Positions 1-9,142 of a DNA stretch of 64,000 bases are shown one piece after another. The position numbers and the translations under genes are program-made. The stretch lies in NCBI RefSeq assembly GCF_900104745.1, contig NZ_LT629732.1, positions 5,071,981 to 5,135,980 of the forward strand. Direction: 5' to 3'. A model generated the notes under the pieces. The model did no database searches, was not told the origin of the DNA, and saw only the letters and a list, made by a program, of their open reading frames with translations. Every line of letters begins with the position of its first letter. The first letter of the stretch is position 1. The stretch comes from Actinopolymorpha singaporensis. Its GTDB lineage: Bacteria; Actinomycetota; Actinomycetes; Propionibacteriales; Actinopolymorphaceae.

Positions 1-299
1 TCAAGCCCAACCAGGCCGGCACGCTCACCCGCGCCGAACGTGTCGTACGCGAGGCGCAGAGCGCTGGTCTGGGAACCGTCGTCAGCGCGCGGTCGGGCGA
101 CACCGAGGACACCTGGCTGGCCGACCTCGCCGTGGGCTGGCGTGCGGGGCAGGTCAAGGTGGGCTCGACCATGCGGTCCGAACGCACCGCCAAGTGGAAC
201 CGCCTGCTCGAGCTCGAGCACGACCTGGGTCGCAACGCGGTGCTGGCCGGCCCGGAGCTGTTCGGCCGTTCGACATCGGTGTCCGGCGTCCGGTCCTGA
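1..299 (+). CDS. Enolase-family protein (paralogue), C-terminal part only
   Basis: The window opens inside this gene; about 99 C-terminal residues are visible, in the frame beginning at base 3, up to TGA at 297-299. The end of the TIM barrel of enolase (2-phosphoglycerate to phosphoenolpyruvate) is recognisable: KPNQAGTLTRA, RSGDTEDTWLADLAVGWRAGQVKVGS, and RSERTAKWNRLLELEHDLG, matching the family's KxNQxGT, SHRSGETED and QIKTG blocks. The His of the SHRSGETED block, which contacts substrate phosphate in known enolases, is Ala here (SARSGDTED); the Lys of the QxK block is kept. I infer a divergent second enolase or enolase-like enzyme rather than the housekeeping copy. The N-terminal part lies outside the window. 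Confidence 0.8.
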   Translation, partial: KPNQAGTLTRAERVVREAQSAGLGTVVSARSGDTEDTWLADLAVGWRAGQVKVGSTMRSERTAKWNRLLELEHDLGRNAVLAGPELFGRSTSVSGVRS

Positions 300-320
300 C
301 GGTCCTGACGGTCCTGACGG
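294..320. repeat. Three tandem copies of a 9-bp unit (GGTCCTGAC)
   Basis: Three head-to-tail copies of GGTCCTGAC run from just before the enolase-like stop codon into the intergenic space. The unit is a multiple of three, and the stop codon of the upstream gene lies in the first copy. This looks like a small slippage repeat; no function is visible. Confidence 0.7.
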
Positions 321-537
321 CGAGCTCACGGGCTGACCGAGCGGACCAAGCCGACCGAGCTGACAAGGCGGGCTTGACAGGCGATCTGGGTCGTACGCCC
401 GGACTCCAGCACCTGGTCCGAACTCCCGTGACCTCCTGGGTACGGTCGGCCGATCCGGCGTCCGCGTAGATCGAAGGTGGCGTTGATTCCTCTTGTGGGT
501 AAGGGGTTTCCCGCGCGCATGAGCCGATCTTGTTCGG

Positions 538-558
538 TAGAATCGAACGCGTGAGCGA
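538..558 (+). promoter_or_regulatory. Leaderless promoter -10 (TAGAAT) overlapping a degenerate SOS box
   Basis: TAGAAT (538-543) ends seven nt before the GTG at 551. Starting at its last T is TCGAAC-N4-GAGCGA (543-558), which matches 10 of 12 positions of the mycobacterial LexA consensus TCGAAC-N4-GTTCGA. The start codon lies inside the box. The same arrangement occurs at the second DUF222 gene (31250-31271), which strengthens the call. LexA binding is inferred. Confidence 0.5.
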
Positions 559-2461
559 TGGCGGTGAGTGCTTCGACGGCCACCTGGGCGGGCAGCCCGG
601 TGGCCGTCGGGTGCTGCCCGCAGGGCTGGCGGAGATGTCGGCTGGTCCGCGGTTGGCAGTGCTGGTCGCCTCGGTGGACCGAAGCATGTGTAACGGGTTC
701 GAGCTGGAGGAGTCGATCAAGGCACGGCGGCGGCTGATCTGCTGGCTGGAGGCTGAGTGCCTGTCCGATGTGAACGAGCTGGCCTACGCCGAGCCCGGCA
801 TGGTTGACGGCCCGGCCGGACGCAGGGTGACGCCGGATCCGATGACCCCGGAGGTCCTGGAGCCGTTGTTGGGGTGGACCGGCTACCGGGCGCACCAGTA
901 CGTGGCCCTGGCCGCCACCCTGCCCCGGCTGCCGCGGGTCCGTGAAGCTCTCGCGTCCGGTGGGCTGGAGCTCAACGATGTGCGGGTGATCGTGGACCGG
1001 ATCACCGATGCCAAGCCCGACCTGTGGGCAGCCATCGAGGACGCACTGTTCCCCAAAGTCCTCGAACTGCGGGGCGGGTTGTTGCGGGCGAAGGTCGAAG
1101 CCGAGGTCGTCAAGGCAGACCCCGACGCCGCGGCCAAACGTCACCGGGCGGCCAGGTCCGGGCGGAACGTGGCGATCTGGGCCGCCGTCGACGGCGTCGC
1201 CGACCTCGCCATCCGCGGCCTGTCCGCAGACCAGGCCGCCGAAGCGTACGGCCACCTCGACGCCATCGCCCGCGCAGCCAAAGCAACCGGCGACACCCGC
1301 AGCCTCAGCCAACTCCGCGCCGACGTCGCCGCCGCCCTACTCACCGGCACCGCCGACATCAAAGACTGCTCCACCCCGAGACAAGCCGACCAGACGCACG
1401 GCGACACCGCTCAAGGCCGCGCCGAGCAGCACGAGGCCGAACAAGACCAGACCGAGCAGCACCAGGCCGAACGAACCGAAGGTGAATCCGAGCAGACGCC
1501 GGACGAACAGGGGCACTGTCCCATTCACCGCTACCCCGACCACGACCTGCACAGTGCCGGCTGTGACTGCGGCGACTGTGCTCCCGCCGGAACCGCAAAC
1601 ACCACCGCCCACTACACCCCCTGCCACTGCTCCACCGCCCACGACGCTGAAGCCCACGACGCCGCCGCGCGCGCCGCGGCCGCAGAGAATGCAACCGCTC
1701 GCACCATGGGGTCCAACACCTCCGGTCCCAACTCCGTTCTCCCCACCGCGGGTCAGATCCCGCGGCAGAACCGCAGACCCGATGAGCCGGCCGACTCACC
1801 GCCAGATGAAACGCCACCACCCCCGCAACCCGCATCACCTACACCGCCTTCGCCGCCCTGGTCCTCCTCACAGCCGAGCTGGGGGCCCATACGAACGCGC
1901 GCCAAAGTGCAGCTGAACATGCCGTTGACCACGCTGATGGGGCTGTCCGCCCAGCCCGGTGAGCTCGGCGGCTTCGGACCCGTCATCACCGAAGTCGCCC
2001 GCCGCATCGTCGCAAACCACCTCGACAACCCCGAAGCCAGACTCTCCGTCGGAGTCACCCACCCGGTCACCGGACGCCTACTGCACCTGCACCCCATCCC
2101 GGCAAGATTCCTCCGCGGGCTGCAGGCAGAACTCGTCCACGCCCGCGACCAACGCTGCGCATGGACCACCTGCAGGAGACCCGCCGCCACCTGCCACCTC
2201 GACCACAACACCGAACACCACCACGGCGGATCGACGTCCGTAGAGAACATCGCACCGCTCTGCCCACGCCACCACAAAACCAAAACCGACCGCAACTGGA
2301 AACTCCACCAGACCGGACCCGGCGAACACACCCCCACCGACCCCCACGGACGGCAATACCACAGCCGAACACCATCACTCACCGACCCGGTGGCACCAGC
2401 CCAACCGGCACCCGCCACCGCGAACACAAGAACGGCCGCGGATGACCTACCGCCGTTCTGA
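551..2461 (+). CDS. DUF222 / HNH endonuclease domain protein (13E12 repeat family)
   Basis: The product is about 636 aa from GTG 551. I prefer this start over TTG 530 because a -10 hexamer lies immediately upstream and the paralogue at 31262 starts at the same place relative to its SOS box. The N-terminal half is a helical DUF222 region. A low-complexity Gln/Glu/His and then Pro/Ala-rich linker follows (roughly residues 280-450). The C-terminal HNH nuclease motif has CAWTTC, then CHLDHN, then the PLCPRHH metal-binding histidines. Members of this family are abundant in actinobacteria (13E12 repeats in mycobacteria) and several are reported as DNA-damage inducible. The substrate and biological role are unknown; nuclease activity is inferred from the intact HNH motif. 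Confidence 0.85.
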   Translation: MSDGGECFDGHLGGQPGGRRVLPAGLAEMSAGPRLAVLVASVDRSMCNGFELEESIKARRRLICWLEAECLSDVNELAYAEPGMVDGPAGRRVTPDPMTPEVLEPLLGWTGYRAHQYVALAATLPRLPRVREALASGGLELNDVRVIVDRITDAKPDLWAAIEDALFPKVLELRGGLLRAKVEAEVVKADPDAAAKRHRAARSGRNVAIWAAVDGVADLAIRGLSADQAAEAYGHLDAIARAAKATGDTRSLSQLRADVAAALLTGTADIKDCSTPRQADQTHGDTAQGRAEQHEAEQDQTEQHQAERTEGESEQTPDEQGHCPIHRYPDHDLHSAGCDCGDCAPAGTANTTAHYTPCHCSTAHDAEAHDAAARAAAAENATARTMGSNTSGPNSVLPTAGQIPRQNRRPDEPADSPPDETPPPPQPASPTPPSPPWSSSQPSWGPIRTRAKVQLNMPLTTLMGLSAQPGELGGFGPVITEVARRIVANHLDNPEARLSVGVTHPVTGRLLHLHPIPARFLRGLQAELVHARDQRCAWTTCRRPAATCHLDHNTEHHHGGSTSVENIAPLCPRHHKTKTDRNWKLHQTGPGEHTPTDPHGRQYHSRTPSLTDPVAPAQPAPATANTRTAADDLPPF

Positions 2462-2497
2462 GCGTCTGCCGTCCCTGCGCCAACCAGGGTCCGGCGA

Positions 2498-2971
2498 TCA
2501 GGCCGCCTCCTGCAGCGCCAGACCGAAGTCGCGCAGCAGCCGGTTGCGCTGGTCCTCCGCCAACAGGTGGCCCACCGAGATCACCGCCACCACCGGCCAG
2601 TCCACGATGCCCAGTGCGGCGACAGCAGCGAGGCCGGCGTAGAACGCGAGCCTCTCCGTCGCCGGCAGGGTGACCGGGCCGAAGACCGGCAGCGTCATCC
2701 TCACTGTGTGTTTGTCGATGGCGTGCTCGGCCGCGCCAAGGCGGTTGAACCGGGGTGTACGACGGGCAGGGGTCGGCGCCTTCGGACTGCCCGACGTCGG
2801 CGCTCTGGTCCCGCTCGTGGTGGTCTTCTTCGCGGCGGTCTTCTTCGCGGCGGCCTTCCGGGCGGTGGTCTTCTTCGCGGTGGCCTTCCGGCCGGTGGTC
2901 TTCTTCGCGGCGGTCTTCCGGGTGGCCCGGGCGCTCGGTGCGGTGCCGGCTGTCGTCGGCGCAGCGGTCAC
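2498..2971 (-). CDS. Lys/Ala-rich (histone H1-like) N-terminus with short hydrophobic C-terminal domain
   Basis: A 157-aa hypothetical protein. The first half carries repeated AKKT/ARKA/GRKA blocks like histone H1-type tails, so nucleic-acid or surface charge interactions are possible. The C-terminal ~80 residues contain a hydrophobic stretch (LAFYAGLAAVAALGIVDWPVVAVISVG) followed by HLLAEDQRNRLLRDFG. GTG 2971 is chosen because GGAGG lies 8 nt upstream. A longer reading from GTG 3004 lacks a ribosome site, but a TAGGGT hexamer just upstream of it could be the -10 of this gene. It follows the P-type ATPase and glutamate decarboxylase genes on the same strand, with 62 bp between it and the ATPase. 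The function is not recognised. Confidence 0.6.
   Translation of the reverse strand: MTAAPTTAGTAPSARATRKTAAKKTTGRKATAKKTTARKAAAKKTAAKKTTTSGTRAPTSGSPKAPTPARRTPRFNRLGAAEHAIDKHTVRMTLPVFGPVTLPATERLAFYAGLAAVAALGIVDWPVVAVISVGHLLAEDQRNRLLRDFGLALQEAA
2822..2930. repeat. Degenerate tandem repeats encoding AKKT/RKA blocks
   Basis: Units built on TTCTTCGCGGC and CTTCCGGGCGG recur about seven times inside the Lys/Ala-rich gene, spaced 15-24 bp. They are in-frame and give the basic tail of the protein. This is a protein-coding repeat and not CRISPR-like, since there are no unique spacers of constant length. Confidence 0.7.
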
Positions 2972-3033
2972 GGTCCTCACCTCCGTCGCGTACGGGTTCT
3001 GCACACCCTAGGCAGCGCGGCGTCCCGGCGACC

Positions 3034-6000
3034 TCACCCAGGCTGGGTGAGCGGACCGGCGAACCCACCCGAAAATCCGCCCGAAAACCGGCGAACGGCC
3101 ATCTCGGTCAGTCCCTCCAGGCCGGTGCCCAGAGCCGTTCCGACACCGGCGGCGCCGAGCGCAGTGGCCCAGCCGACCGGACCGAGCGGCCGGCAACCGA
3201 AGAAGTGGCTGAGTCCGGGCACCTGGACCACCGTGGCCAGGCCGAGCCAGGACGCCGCACCGGCGCCGACGACCAGCGGGCTGCGCCACCCGGTCACGAT
3301 GGTCTGTCCGAGCTGGGCGCCGACCATCGACACCAGGGCGATGGTGCCGGCTCGGCCCGGCGTACCCGTGGCCCTCCCGACCACCCAGCCGGCCGACGCC
3401 GCGACCGCGGTGGCGCCTGCCCGGATGGCGACGTCGCGGGCCAGTCGGCTTCCGAGCGAGGCGTCGGGACCCTCGTGCAGCAACGCCTCCGGGGTGAGGT
3501 GGGCGGGTGGCCGGATCGCCAGCGCCATCGCGGGGAGTACGTCGGTGAACAGGTTGACCAGCAGCAACTGCCGGGCGTTCAACGGGGACCCGCTCGGTGA
3601 GAGCAGCCCGGCCCCGAGGGTGAACGCCGTCTCCCCGAGGTTGCCGCCCACCAGGACGGCGATCGCGTCCCGTACCGACGCCCACATCGCCCGGCCCTCG
3701 ACGATCGCGTCGGTGATGGTCTCCAGCCGGTCGTCGGTGACCACCAGGTCGGCGGCCTCCCGGGCGGCGGTGGTGCCGTGGCGGCCGAGGGCGATTCCCA
3801 CGTCGGCGAGCCGGATCGCCGGTGCGTCGTTCGAGCCGTCACCGGCCATCGCGACCGTACGGCCGATGGACTGCAGCGCCTGGACCACGCGTACCTTCTG
3901 CGCCGGCGTCACCCGAGCGACCACCGACACCCCGGGCAGTACGGCGGCCAGCGAGGCGTCGTCGTGGCCGTCCAGGTCGGTGCCGGTGAGTACGCGCCCG
4001 CCGTCGAGGATGCCGAGCTCGGCGGCGATCGAGCCGGCCGTCGTCGGGTGGTCGCCAGTGAGCATCACCACGTCGACTCCGGCCCGGCGCAGCAACGCGA
4101 CCGCCTGTGCGGAGGTCGGCCGCACCTGGTCGGCGAGGGCGAGGAACCCGAGCAGGTCCAGGCGTTCCACCCGGTCCTCGGTGAGGTCGCGCCGGCCGGA
4201 CGCGGCCCGCTCGGCGACCGCGAGCACCCGGAATCCCTGCCCGGCAAGGCGATGTACCTTCGCCTCCACCTTCGCCCGCTCCGCCTCGTCCAGCGGACGT
4301 ACGTCGGCACCGCGGCGCCATCCTCGGCACTTCGGGATCACGATCTCCGGCGCGCCCTTCACCACCAGCCGCTGCCCGTGGTCGGTCGCGCCGAGCGCCG
4401 CGTGATAGCCGCGGCCGGACTCGAAGGGTACGTCGTCGACCAGCGTCCAGCCCGCCGCGCCGGTGTCCGCCCGTACGCCCACCTCCAGCGCGGCGTCCAC
4501 CACCGCCCGGTCGGTCGGGTGTGCGGGCACCTCCCCCGCGACATGCTCGGGGCTGGCCCGCAACCCGGCCGCCAGCACCAGGGCTCCCCGGTCGCCGAGC
4601 TGGTCCAGTGACTCCTCGTCGACGCCGTCCGAGACCCGCCGCAGCCGGATCCTCCCCTCGGTGAGCGTTCCCGTCTTGTCCATCAGCAGGGTCGTCACCC
4701 GGCCGAGCGTCTCCACCGTCGGCGGGTGGCGGACCAGCGCGTTCCGGGTGGACAGCCGGCGCGCGGACGCCAGTTGCGCCACGGTCGCCACCACCGGAAG
4801 CCCTTCCGGCACGGACGCCACCGCCAGGCTCACGGCCGTGCCGAGGGTGTCGCGAAGTCTGCGCCCGCGCAGCAGGCCCACACCGACCAGCGCCGCGCCG
4901 CTGCCCAGCGACACCGGAACAGTCAACCGCACAAGGCGGTTCAGGCGTTCCTGGACGCCGCCGCCGACGGGCCGGTGGGCCGCCACCGCGCGGGTACCCC
5001 GGCCCGCCTCGGTCTCCGCACCGGTCGCCACGACGACCGCGGACGTACGACCCGCCGCCACCACCGTCCCGTCGTACACCATGCTGGAACGGTCGGCGAC
5101 ATCCGCGGCGGCGCACGGCTCGGCGCTCTTGCCGACCAGCTGCGACTCGCCGGTCAGGCTGGACTCGTCGGTCTCCAGCGCACGCTCGGTGAGGATGCGG
5201 GCGTCGGCGGGCACGGCGTCACCCGCGCGCAGGACCACCACGTCACCGGGCACGAGCTGGTCGGCCGGCACCTCCACCTCCTGCCCGTCGCGCCGGACCC
5301 GTACCCGGGCCGCGCTGGTGTCGGCCAGTCGCCGCACCGCGCGGTCGGTGCCCACCCGCTGCATGCCGCCGATGACGGCGTTCACTCCCATCACCGCACC
5401 GATCAGCGCCGCGTCGGACACCGAACCGGTCGCCGCGGCGACCCCGGCTCCGGCCGCGAGAGTGGGGGTGAGCGGGTTGGCCAGCTCCTCCAGGCCGGCG
5501 CCGAGAAGGTTCGCGGGGTGTTCGTCGCCGTCCGCCGAGGTGGCCGGGAGCCGGGCGGCCGCCTCCTGCGCGGTGAGGCCCCGCGGGGTGCTGCGCAGCC
5601 GGCGCAGCGCGGCCGAAGCATCCAGGGCGTGCCAGTGGTTGCGGTCGGTGCGTACGGGCTCCGGTCGGCGGGCCAGCGCGGCGGCCGACCAGGTGCCGGA
5701 GACGAAACCCGCCGCGGCGGCGACGTTGACACCGATCAGGGCACGCTCGGTGGCACCGCCCGCGGGGCCGAGCGCGGCGAGCAGGGCGCCGGTGACCGAG
5801 CCGTAACCCGCCAGCAGCGCGCCGCGCCGGGACACCGCTTTCGCCGCGGTCGCTGCGTCCAGCAGCAGACAGGCGTCCGACAGCCCCGGTCCGCTGAGCA
5901 GGTGGGCGCCCCACGGTGGCCGGTGCCCGGGCAGCGGTACGCCGATGCCGCAGTCGGCGGCCGCGAGCGCGGCACCCGGACCGGCTCCGACCAGCGCGAC

Positions 6001-7566
6001 CACCCGGCCCTCGGCCTGTAGCGCACGAACCGCGCCGGGCAGCCGGTTCCCCGCGGGAAGGACGCGCTCGACGCCGAGCCGTCCGGCCACGCCGCTCCCC
6101 CGCCCAGCGACCATCACCTCACCCGCGCCGCCCGAGGCCGCCACCAGGGCGTCGGCCAGCGGCGCGAACTCCGGCTCCGCCGCCAGCACCGCGACCAGCT
6201 CGCCCGCACGCACCAGCCCCAGCGCCACCGCGCCCCGGCCGGCCAGCCGGCGTGCGGCTGCCCGTGCCGCCGCCGGAAGCGACCCCAGGAGGCGAGTCAG
6301 TTCGGCCAGCGGGCCGAGCGTCCACTCGCCCTCCCGGTGCACGGTCCGCGGCACGGTGGGGTCGAAGAGCGACTCGGCGCGCAGCCGCAGCCGGGCCTCA
6401 CCCGCCGTCCCGGTGCCGTCGGGACGGTGCCCGTCCCCACTGTGCCCGGCGGTCCCTACGTTGCCTGGCGGTTCCGCCGAGCCCTCCCCGCACACCGTCA
6501 GCGGGCCGAGGACGAAACCGTCGGTACGCAGGACGGCGGCGTCCAGCACCACGGTGTCGACGCGGTCCAGCCGGCGCAGCGCCTCCGGGTCCAGGCACAG
6601 CGTGCCCCGAGCTGCCAACGCGCGGTTTACACCGGTCGCGAACGCCTCCCGGGCCACCCGGCCCGCCTTGGGGATCCCGGCTCCGACCAGAGCGATGGTC
6701 CGCCGCGGGTCACGGGTGGCCAGGAAGGTGGCACCGGCCCCCACCACCGACGCCAGCCCGGCGACGTCGGCCAGGCGTTCCACCGGACCCGGCGGCAGCG
6801 GCTCCGGCCGCGGCGGCAACGCCAACGGCGGCGTCCGCTGCCCGTCGTCGGCCGCGCTCAGCTCCGCCTCCCGCCCGGCCCAGACCTGCCGGCGACGCCC
6901 GGCCTCGTCGGCCAGCACCAGCCGCTGGGCGGCGTCGACGAGCAGCCCGAGCGGCCCCTGGGCAAGGCCCTGCGTGACCGCGTTCCCGGCAGCCAGCGTG
7001 AGGTCGGCCGCAGCTCGGCCGAGGAGGCGTTCCCACTCCCGTCGCAGCCGCGGGGTGGAGTCGATCAGGCTGACGAGGGTCGGCACCTCCGCGGGCAGCC
7101 GGGCGATCCGCAGCGCCCGGCCGGCGACGCTGAACCCCAATGCGGCGACGTCTGCGCCGAACGCGAGCAGCTGCCTCCGGCGCGGCTCCACGTCACCTGG
7201 ATGGTCCGGGCGCTGCGGGAAGGGTTCATCGGCCAGCCCGTGCCGACGCTCCACGGCCGCGACGGCGGCCAGAACCTCGGCGAGGAACTCGGCCAGGGCC
7301 TCACCGTTCTGGCCGTCGCCTGTGTGGTCGCCGTACTCCACGACCAGCCGGCCCAGCACCGCGTTCACCCACGCCCGGCGCACGCCGGGCAGCACCTTCA
7401 CCGCATGCTCGAACTCCTCGGCCAGGTGCCCGCCGCCTGGCCGGTCGACTCCCCGTACCTCGACATGCGCCCGGCCGTTGCCCACCCACCACCGCCGGGC
7501 GGTCCGGCCCCGGCGGGGCACCGCGGACACCAGTCCGGCAGCGAGGTCCGGAACACGCAGGGACAT
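3034..7566 (-). CDS. Large cation-transporting P-type ATPase (CtpI-like)
   Basis: A 1510-aa ATPase, far longer than ordinary P-type pumps (~750-900 aa) but comparable to mycobacterial CtpI (~1600 aa). The N-terminal ~600 residues hold an HMA-like start (EFEHAVKVLPGVRRAWV) and a degenerate Ala-rich region. The P-type core follows: the actuator LTGES, the membrane motif PEGLPVVATVA (as in P2-type Ca/cation pumps), the phosphorylation site DKTGTLTEG, the KGAPE nucleotide motif, MLTGDHPTTA, and the hinge GDGSNDAPAIRLADVG. The C-terminal domain has several membrane segments. Start ATG 7566 lies 9 bp after the decarboxylase stop, so the two are probably co-transcribed. The transported ion is unknown; Ca, Mg or heavy metals are all possible. 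Confidence 0.85.
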   Translation of the reverse strand: MSLRVPDLAAGLVSAVPRRGRTARRWWVGNGRAHVEVRGVDRPGGGHLAEEFEHAVKVLPGVRRAWVNAVLGRLVVEYGDHTGDGQNGEALAEFLAEVLAAVAAVERRHGLADEPFPQRPDHPGDVEPRRRQLLAFGADVAALGFSVAGRALRIARLPAEVPTLVSLIDSTPRLRREWERLLGRAAADLTLAAGNAVTQGLAQGPLGLLVDAAQRLVLADEAGRRRQVWAGREAELSAADDGQRTPPLALPPRPEPLPPGPVERLADVAGLASVVGAGATFLATRDPRRTIALVGAGIPKAGRVAREAFATGVNRALAARGTLCLDPEALRRLDRVDTVVLDAAVLRTDGFVLGPLTVCGEGSAEPPGNVGTAGHSGDGHRPDGTGTAGEARLRLRAESLFDPTVPRTVHREGEWTLGPLAELTRLLGSLPAAARAAARRLAGRGAVALGLVRAGELVAVLAAEPEFAPLADALVAASGGAGEVMVAGRGSGVAGRLGVERVLPAGNRLPGAVRALQAEGRVVALVGAGPGAALAAADCGIGVPLPGHRPPWGAHLLSGPGLSDACLLLDAATAAKAVSRRGALLAGYGSVTGALLAALGPAGGATERALIGVNVAAAAGFVSGTWSAAALARRPEPVRTDRNHWHALDASAALRRLRSTPRGLTAQEAAARLPATSADGDEHPANLLGAGLEELANPLTPTLAAGAGVAAATGSVSDAALIGAVMGVNAVIGGMQRVGTDRAVRRLADTSAARVRVRRDGQEVEVPADQLVPGDVVVLRAGDAVPADARILTERALETDESSLTGESQLVGKSAEPCAAADVADRSSMVYDGTVVAAGRTSAVVVATGAETEAGRGTRAVAAHRPVGGGVQERLNRLVRLTVPVSLGSGAALVGVGLLRGRRLRDTLGTAVSLAVASVPEGLPVVATVAQLASARRLSTRNALVRHPPTVETLGRVTTLLMDKTGTLTEGRIRLRRVSDGVDEESLDQLGDRGALVLAAGLRASPEHVAGEVPAHPTDRAVVDAALEVGVRADTGAAGWTLVDDVPFESGRGYHAALGATDHGQRLVVKGAPEIVIPKCRGWRRGADVRPLDEAERAKVEAKVHRLAGQGFRVLAVAERAASGRRDLTEDRVERLDLLGFLALADQVRPTSAQAVALLRRAGVDVVMLTGDHPTTAGSIAAELGILDGGRVLTGTDLDGHDDASLAAVLPGVSVVARVTPAQKVRVVQALQSIGRTVAMAGDGSNDAPAIRLADVGIALGRHGTTAAREAADLVVTDDRLETITDAIVEGRAMWASVRDAIAVLVGGNLGETAFTLGAGLLSPSGSPLNARQLLLVNLFTDVLPAMALAIRPPAHLTPEALLHEGPDASLGSRLARDVAIRAGATAVAASAGWVVGRATGTPGRAGTIALVSMVGAQLGQTIVTGWRSPLVVGAGAASWLGLATVVQVPGLSHFFGCRPLGPVGWATALGAAGVGTALGTGLEGLTEMAVRRFSGGFSGGFAGPLTQPG

Positions 7567-7575
7567 CAGCCGCGC

Positions 7576-8970
7576 TCAGTGGTGGAAGGAGGAGGTCGTA
7601 CGGCCCTCGGCCGGCATCCGCTCGCGCAACCGGTCCAGGAACTTCACTCCGTCCGCCACGTCGTCCAGCAGCAGGTGGGCGAGGTCGCCCGACAGGCCGT
7701 TGCGTACGACGATCCGCATCACCACCACGTCCTCGCGGTTCTTCGGCAGCGGGTACGCCGGCACCATCCAGCCGCGGGCGCGCAGCCGGTTGGACAGGTC
7801 GTACAGGTCCCAGTTGCCGGTGTGGCCGTCGGCCAGCCGCCAGCAGACCACCGGCAGGTCGACGCCCGGCCACATCACCTCGAACGCCCGCATGCCGGCG
7901 AGCCCGTGGGCGATGGTCTCGGCCACGTCGTGGGTGGCCTGCTGCACTCTGGTGAACCCGCGCCGGCCCAGCCGCAGGAAGTTGTAGTACTGCAGCAGCA
8001 CCTGTGCACCGGGCCGGGAGAAGTTCAGGTTGAAGGTGCTCTCCTGCCCGCCCAGGTAGGCCACCTTGAACACCAGCTCCTCCGGCACGAACTCCTTCGT
8101 CCGCCACACCGCCCAACCCACACCTGGGTAGACCAGGCCGTACTTGTGGCCGGAGGCGTTGATGGAGTGCACCCGGTTGAGCCGGAAGTCCCAGCGCAGA
8201 GTGGGATGCAGGAACGGCGCCACGAACCCGCCGGAGGCTGCGTCCACGTGCACCGGTACGTCGAGCCCGGTGCGTTGGTGCAGGTCGTCGAGCGCCGCCG
8301 CGATGTCGGCCACCGGCTCGTACGCTCCGGTGTAGGTGATCCCGAGGACGGCCACCACACCGATGGTGTTCTCGTCCACCACCTCGAGCACGCCCTCCGG
8401 GGTGAGGCACGGCCGCTCGGCGGTGACCGGGACGTACCTCGGCTCCACCTCCCAGTAGTTGGCGAACTTCTCCCACACCACCTGAACCGCGGAGCTGAAC
8501 ACGATGTTCGGCCGGTCGGCCGGCTTGCCCTGGGCGGCGCGGGCCCGCTGCCATCGCCGCTTGAGCGCGAGCCCGCTCAGCATGCACGCCTCCGAGGACC
8601 CCACCGTCGAGGTGCCCAGCGCCGCGTGGCTGTCCGGGGCGTGCCAGAGGTTGGCGATGATGTGGACGCAGCGGTCCTCGATCGCCGCGGTGAGGGGGTA
8701 CTCGTCCTTGTCGACGATGTTCTTGTCCGCCGCCTCGGCGTAGAGCTGTTCGGCCTCGCGTTCCATCCAGGTGGTCACGAACGTCGCGAGGTTCTGCCGG
8801 GCGTTTCCGTCCAGCAGGATCTCGTCGTGGATCAGCTGGTACGCCGTCTCCGGCAGCATCTCGTCGGTGCCCAGCGAGTACCGCGGCACCCGCCGCTCGC
8901 CCTGCCGCGCAAAGAGGGGGTTGACAGGCAACTCGTCCGGCAACCGAAGCGAGGTACGGCGATAGCGCAT
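7576..8970 (-). CDS. gadB: Glutamate decarboxylase
   Basis: A 464-aa PLP enzyme converting L-glutamate to GABA and CO2 while consuming a proton. Visible landmarks are the N-terminal NPLFARQGERRVPRY, the cofactor-region TVGSSEACMLSGLALKRRW, HVDAASGGFVAPF, and the PLP lysine in HSINASGHKYGLVYPGVGW. ATG 8970 is chosen over the upstream in-frame start at 9057 because the family's N-terminus begins there and a GGGAGAGGG ribosome site precedes it. No GABA antiporter (gadC) is visible nearby. It is the first gene of a same-strand set with the CtpI-like ATPase (9 bp spacing) and the Lys-rich protein. Coupling to cation transport is inferred from position only. Confidence 0.93.
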   Translation of the reverse strand: MRYRRTSLRLPDELPVNPLFARQGERRVPRYSLGTDEMLPETAYQLIHDEILLDGNARQNLATFVTTWMEREAEQLYAEAADKNIVDKDEYPLTAAIEDRCVHIIANLWHAPDSHAALGTSTVGSSEACMLSGLALKRRWQRARAAQGKPADRPNIVFSSAVQVVWEKFANYWEVEPRYVPVTAERPCLTPEGVLEVVDENTIGVVAVLGITYTGAYEPVADIAAALDDLHQRTGLDVPVHVDAASGGFVAPFLHPTLRWDFRLNRVHSINASGHKYGLVYPGVGWAVWRTKEFVPEELVFKVAYLGGQESTFNLNFSRPGAQVLLQYYNFLRLGRRGFTRVQQATHDVAETIAHGLAGMRAFEVMWPGVDLPVVCWRLADGHTGNWDLYDLSNRLRARGWMVPAYPLPKNREDVVVMRIVVRNGLSGDLAHLLLDDVADGVKFLDRLRERMPAEGRTTSSFHH

Positions 8971-9106
8971 GGCATCCCTCTCCCCCACCGGCGGCTGCCC
9001 CACGCCGGAGCACGCCCGAGCACGGACTCCCGACCAGGGTGACCAGCTCGTGGCCACCCTGGCCAGGGCCCAACGTCCGCCAGTCGGGGACCTCCGGCGG
9101 GTGTGC

Positions 9107-9136
9107 CCCGCCGAGGGGCGGGCGGGGGCTACCCGC
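9107..9136 (-). terminator. Possible terminator downstream of the sugar permease
   Basis: Two overlapping GC-rich hairpins lie just past the permease stop: CCCGCC-GAGG-GGCGGG (9107-9122) and GCGGG-GGCTA-CCCGC (9122-9136). There is no U-run, as is common in high-GC genomes. The stems are short, so confidence is low. Confidence 0.3.
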
Positions 9137-9142
9137 GCCGGC

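Noticed and set aside
2822-2930. Possible CRISPR-like repeat cluster
   Set aside because: Repeats are contiguous, in-frame and encode AKKT blocks; there are no spacers of constant length and no cas genes.
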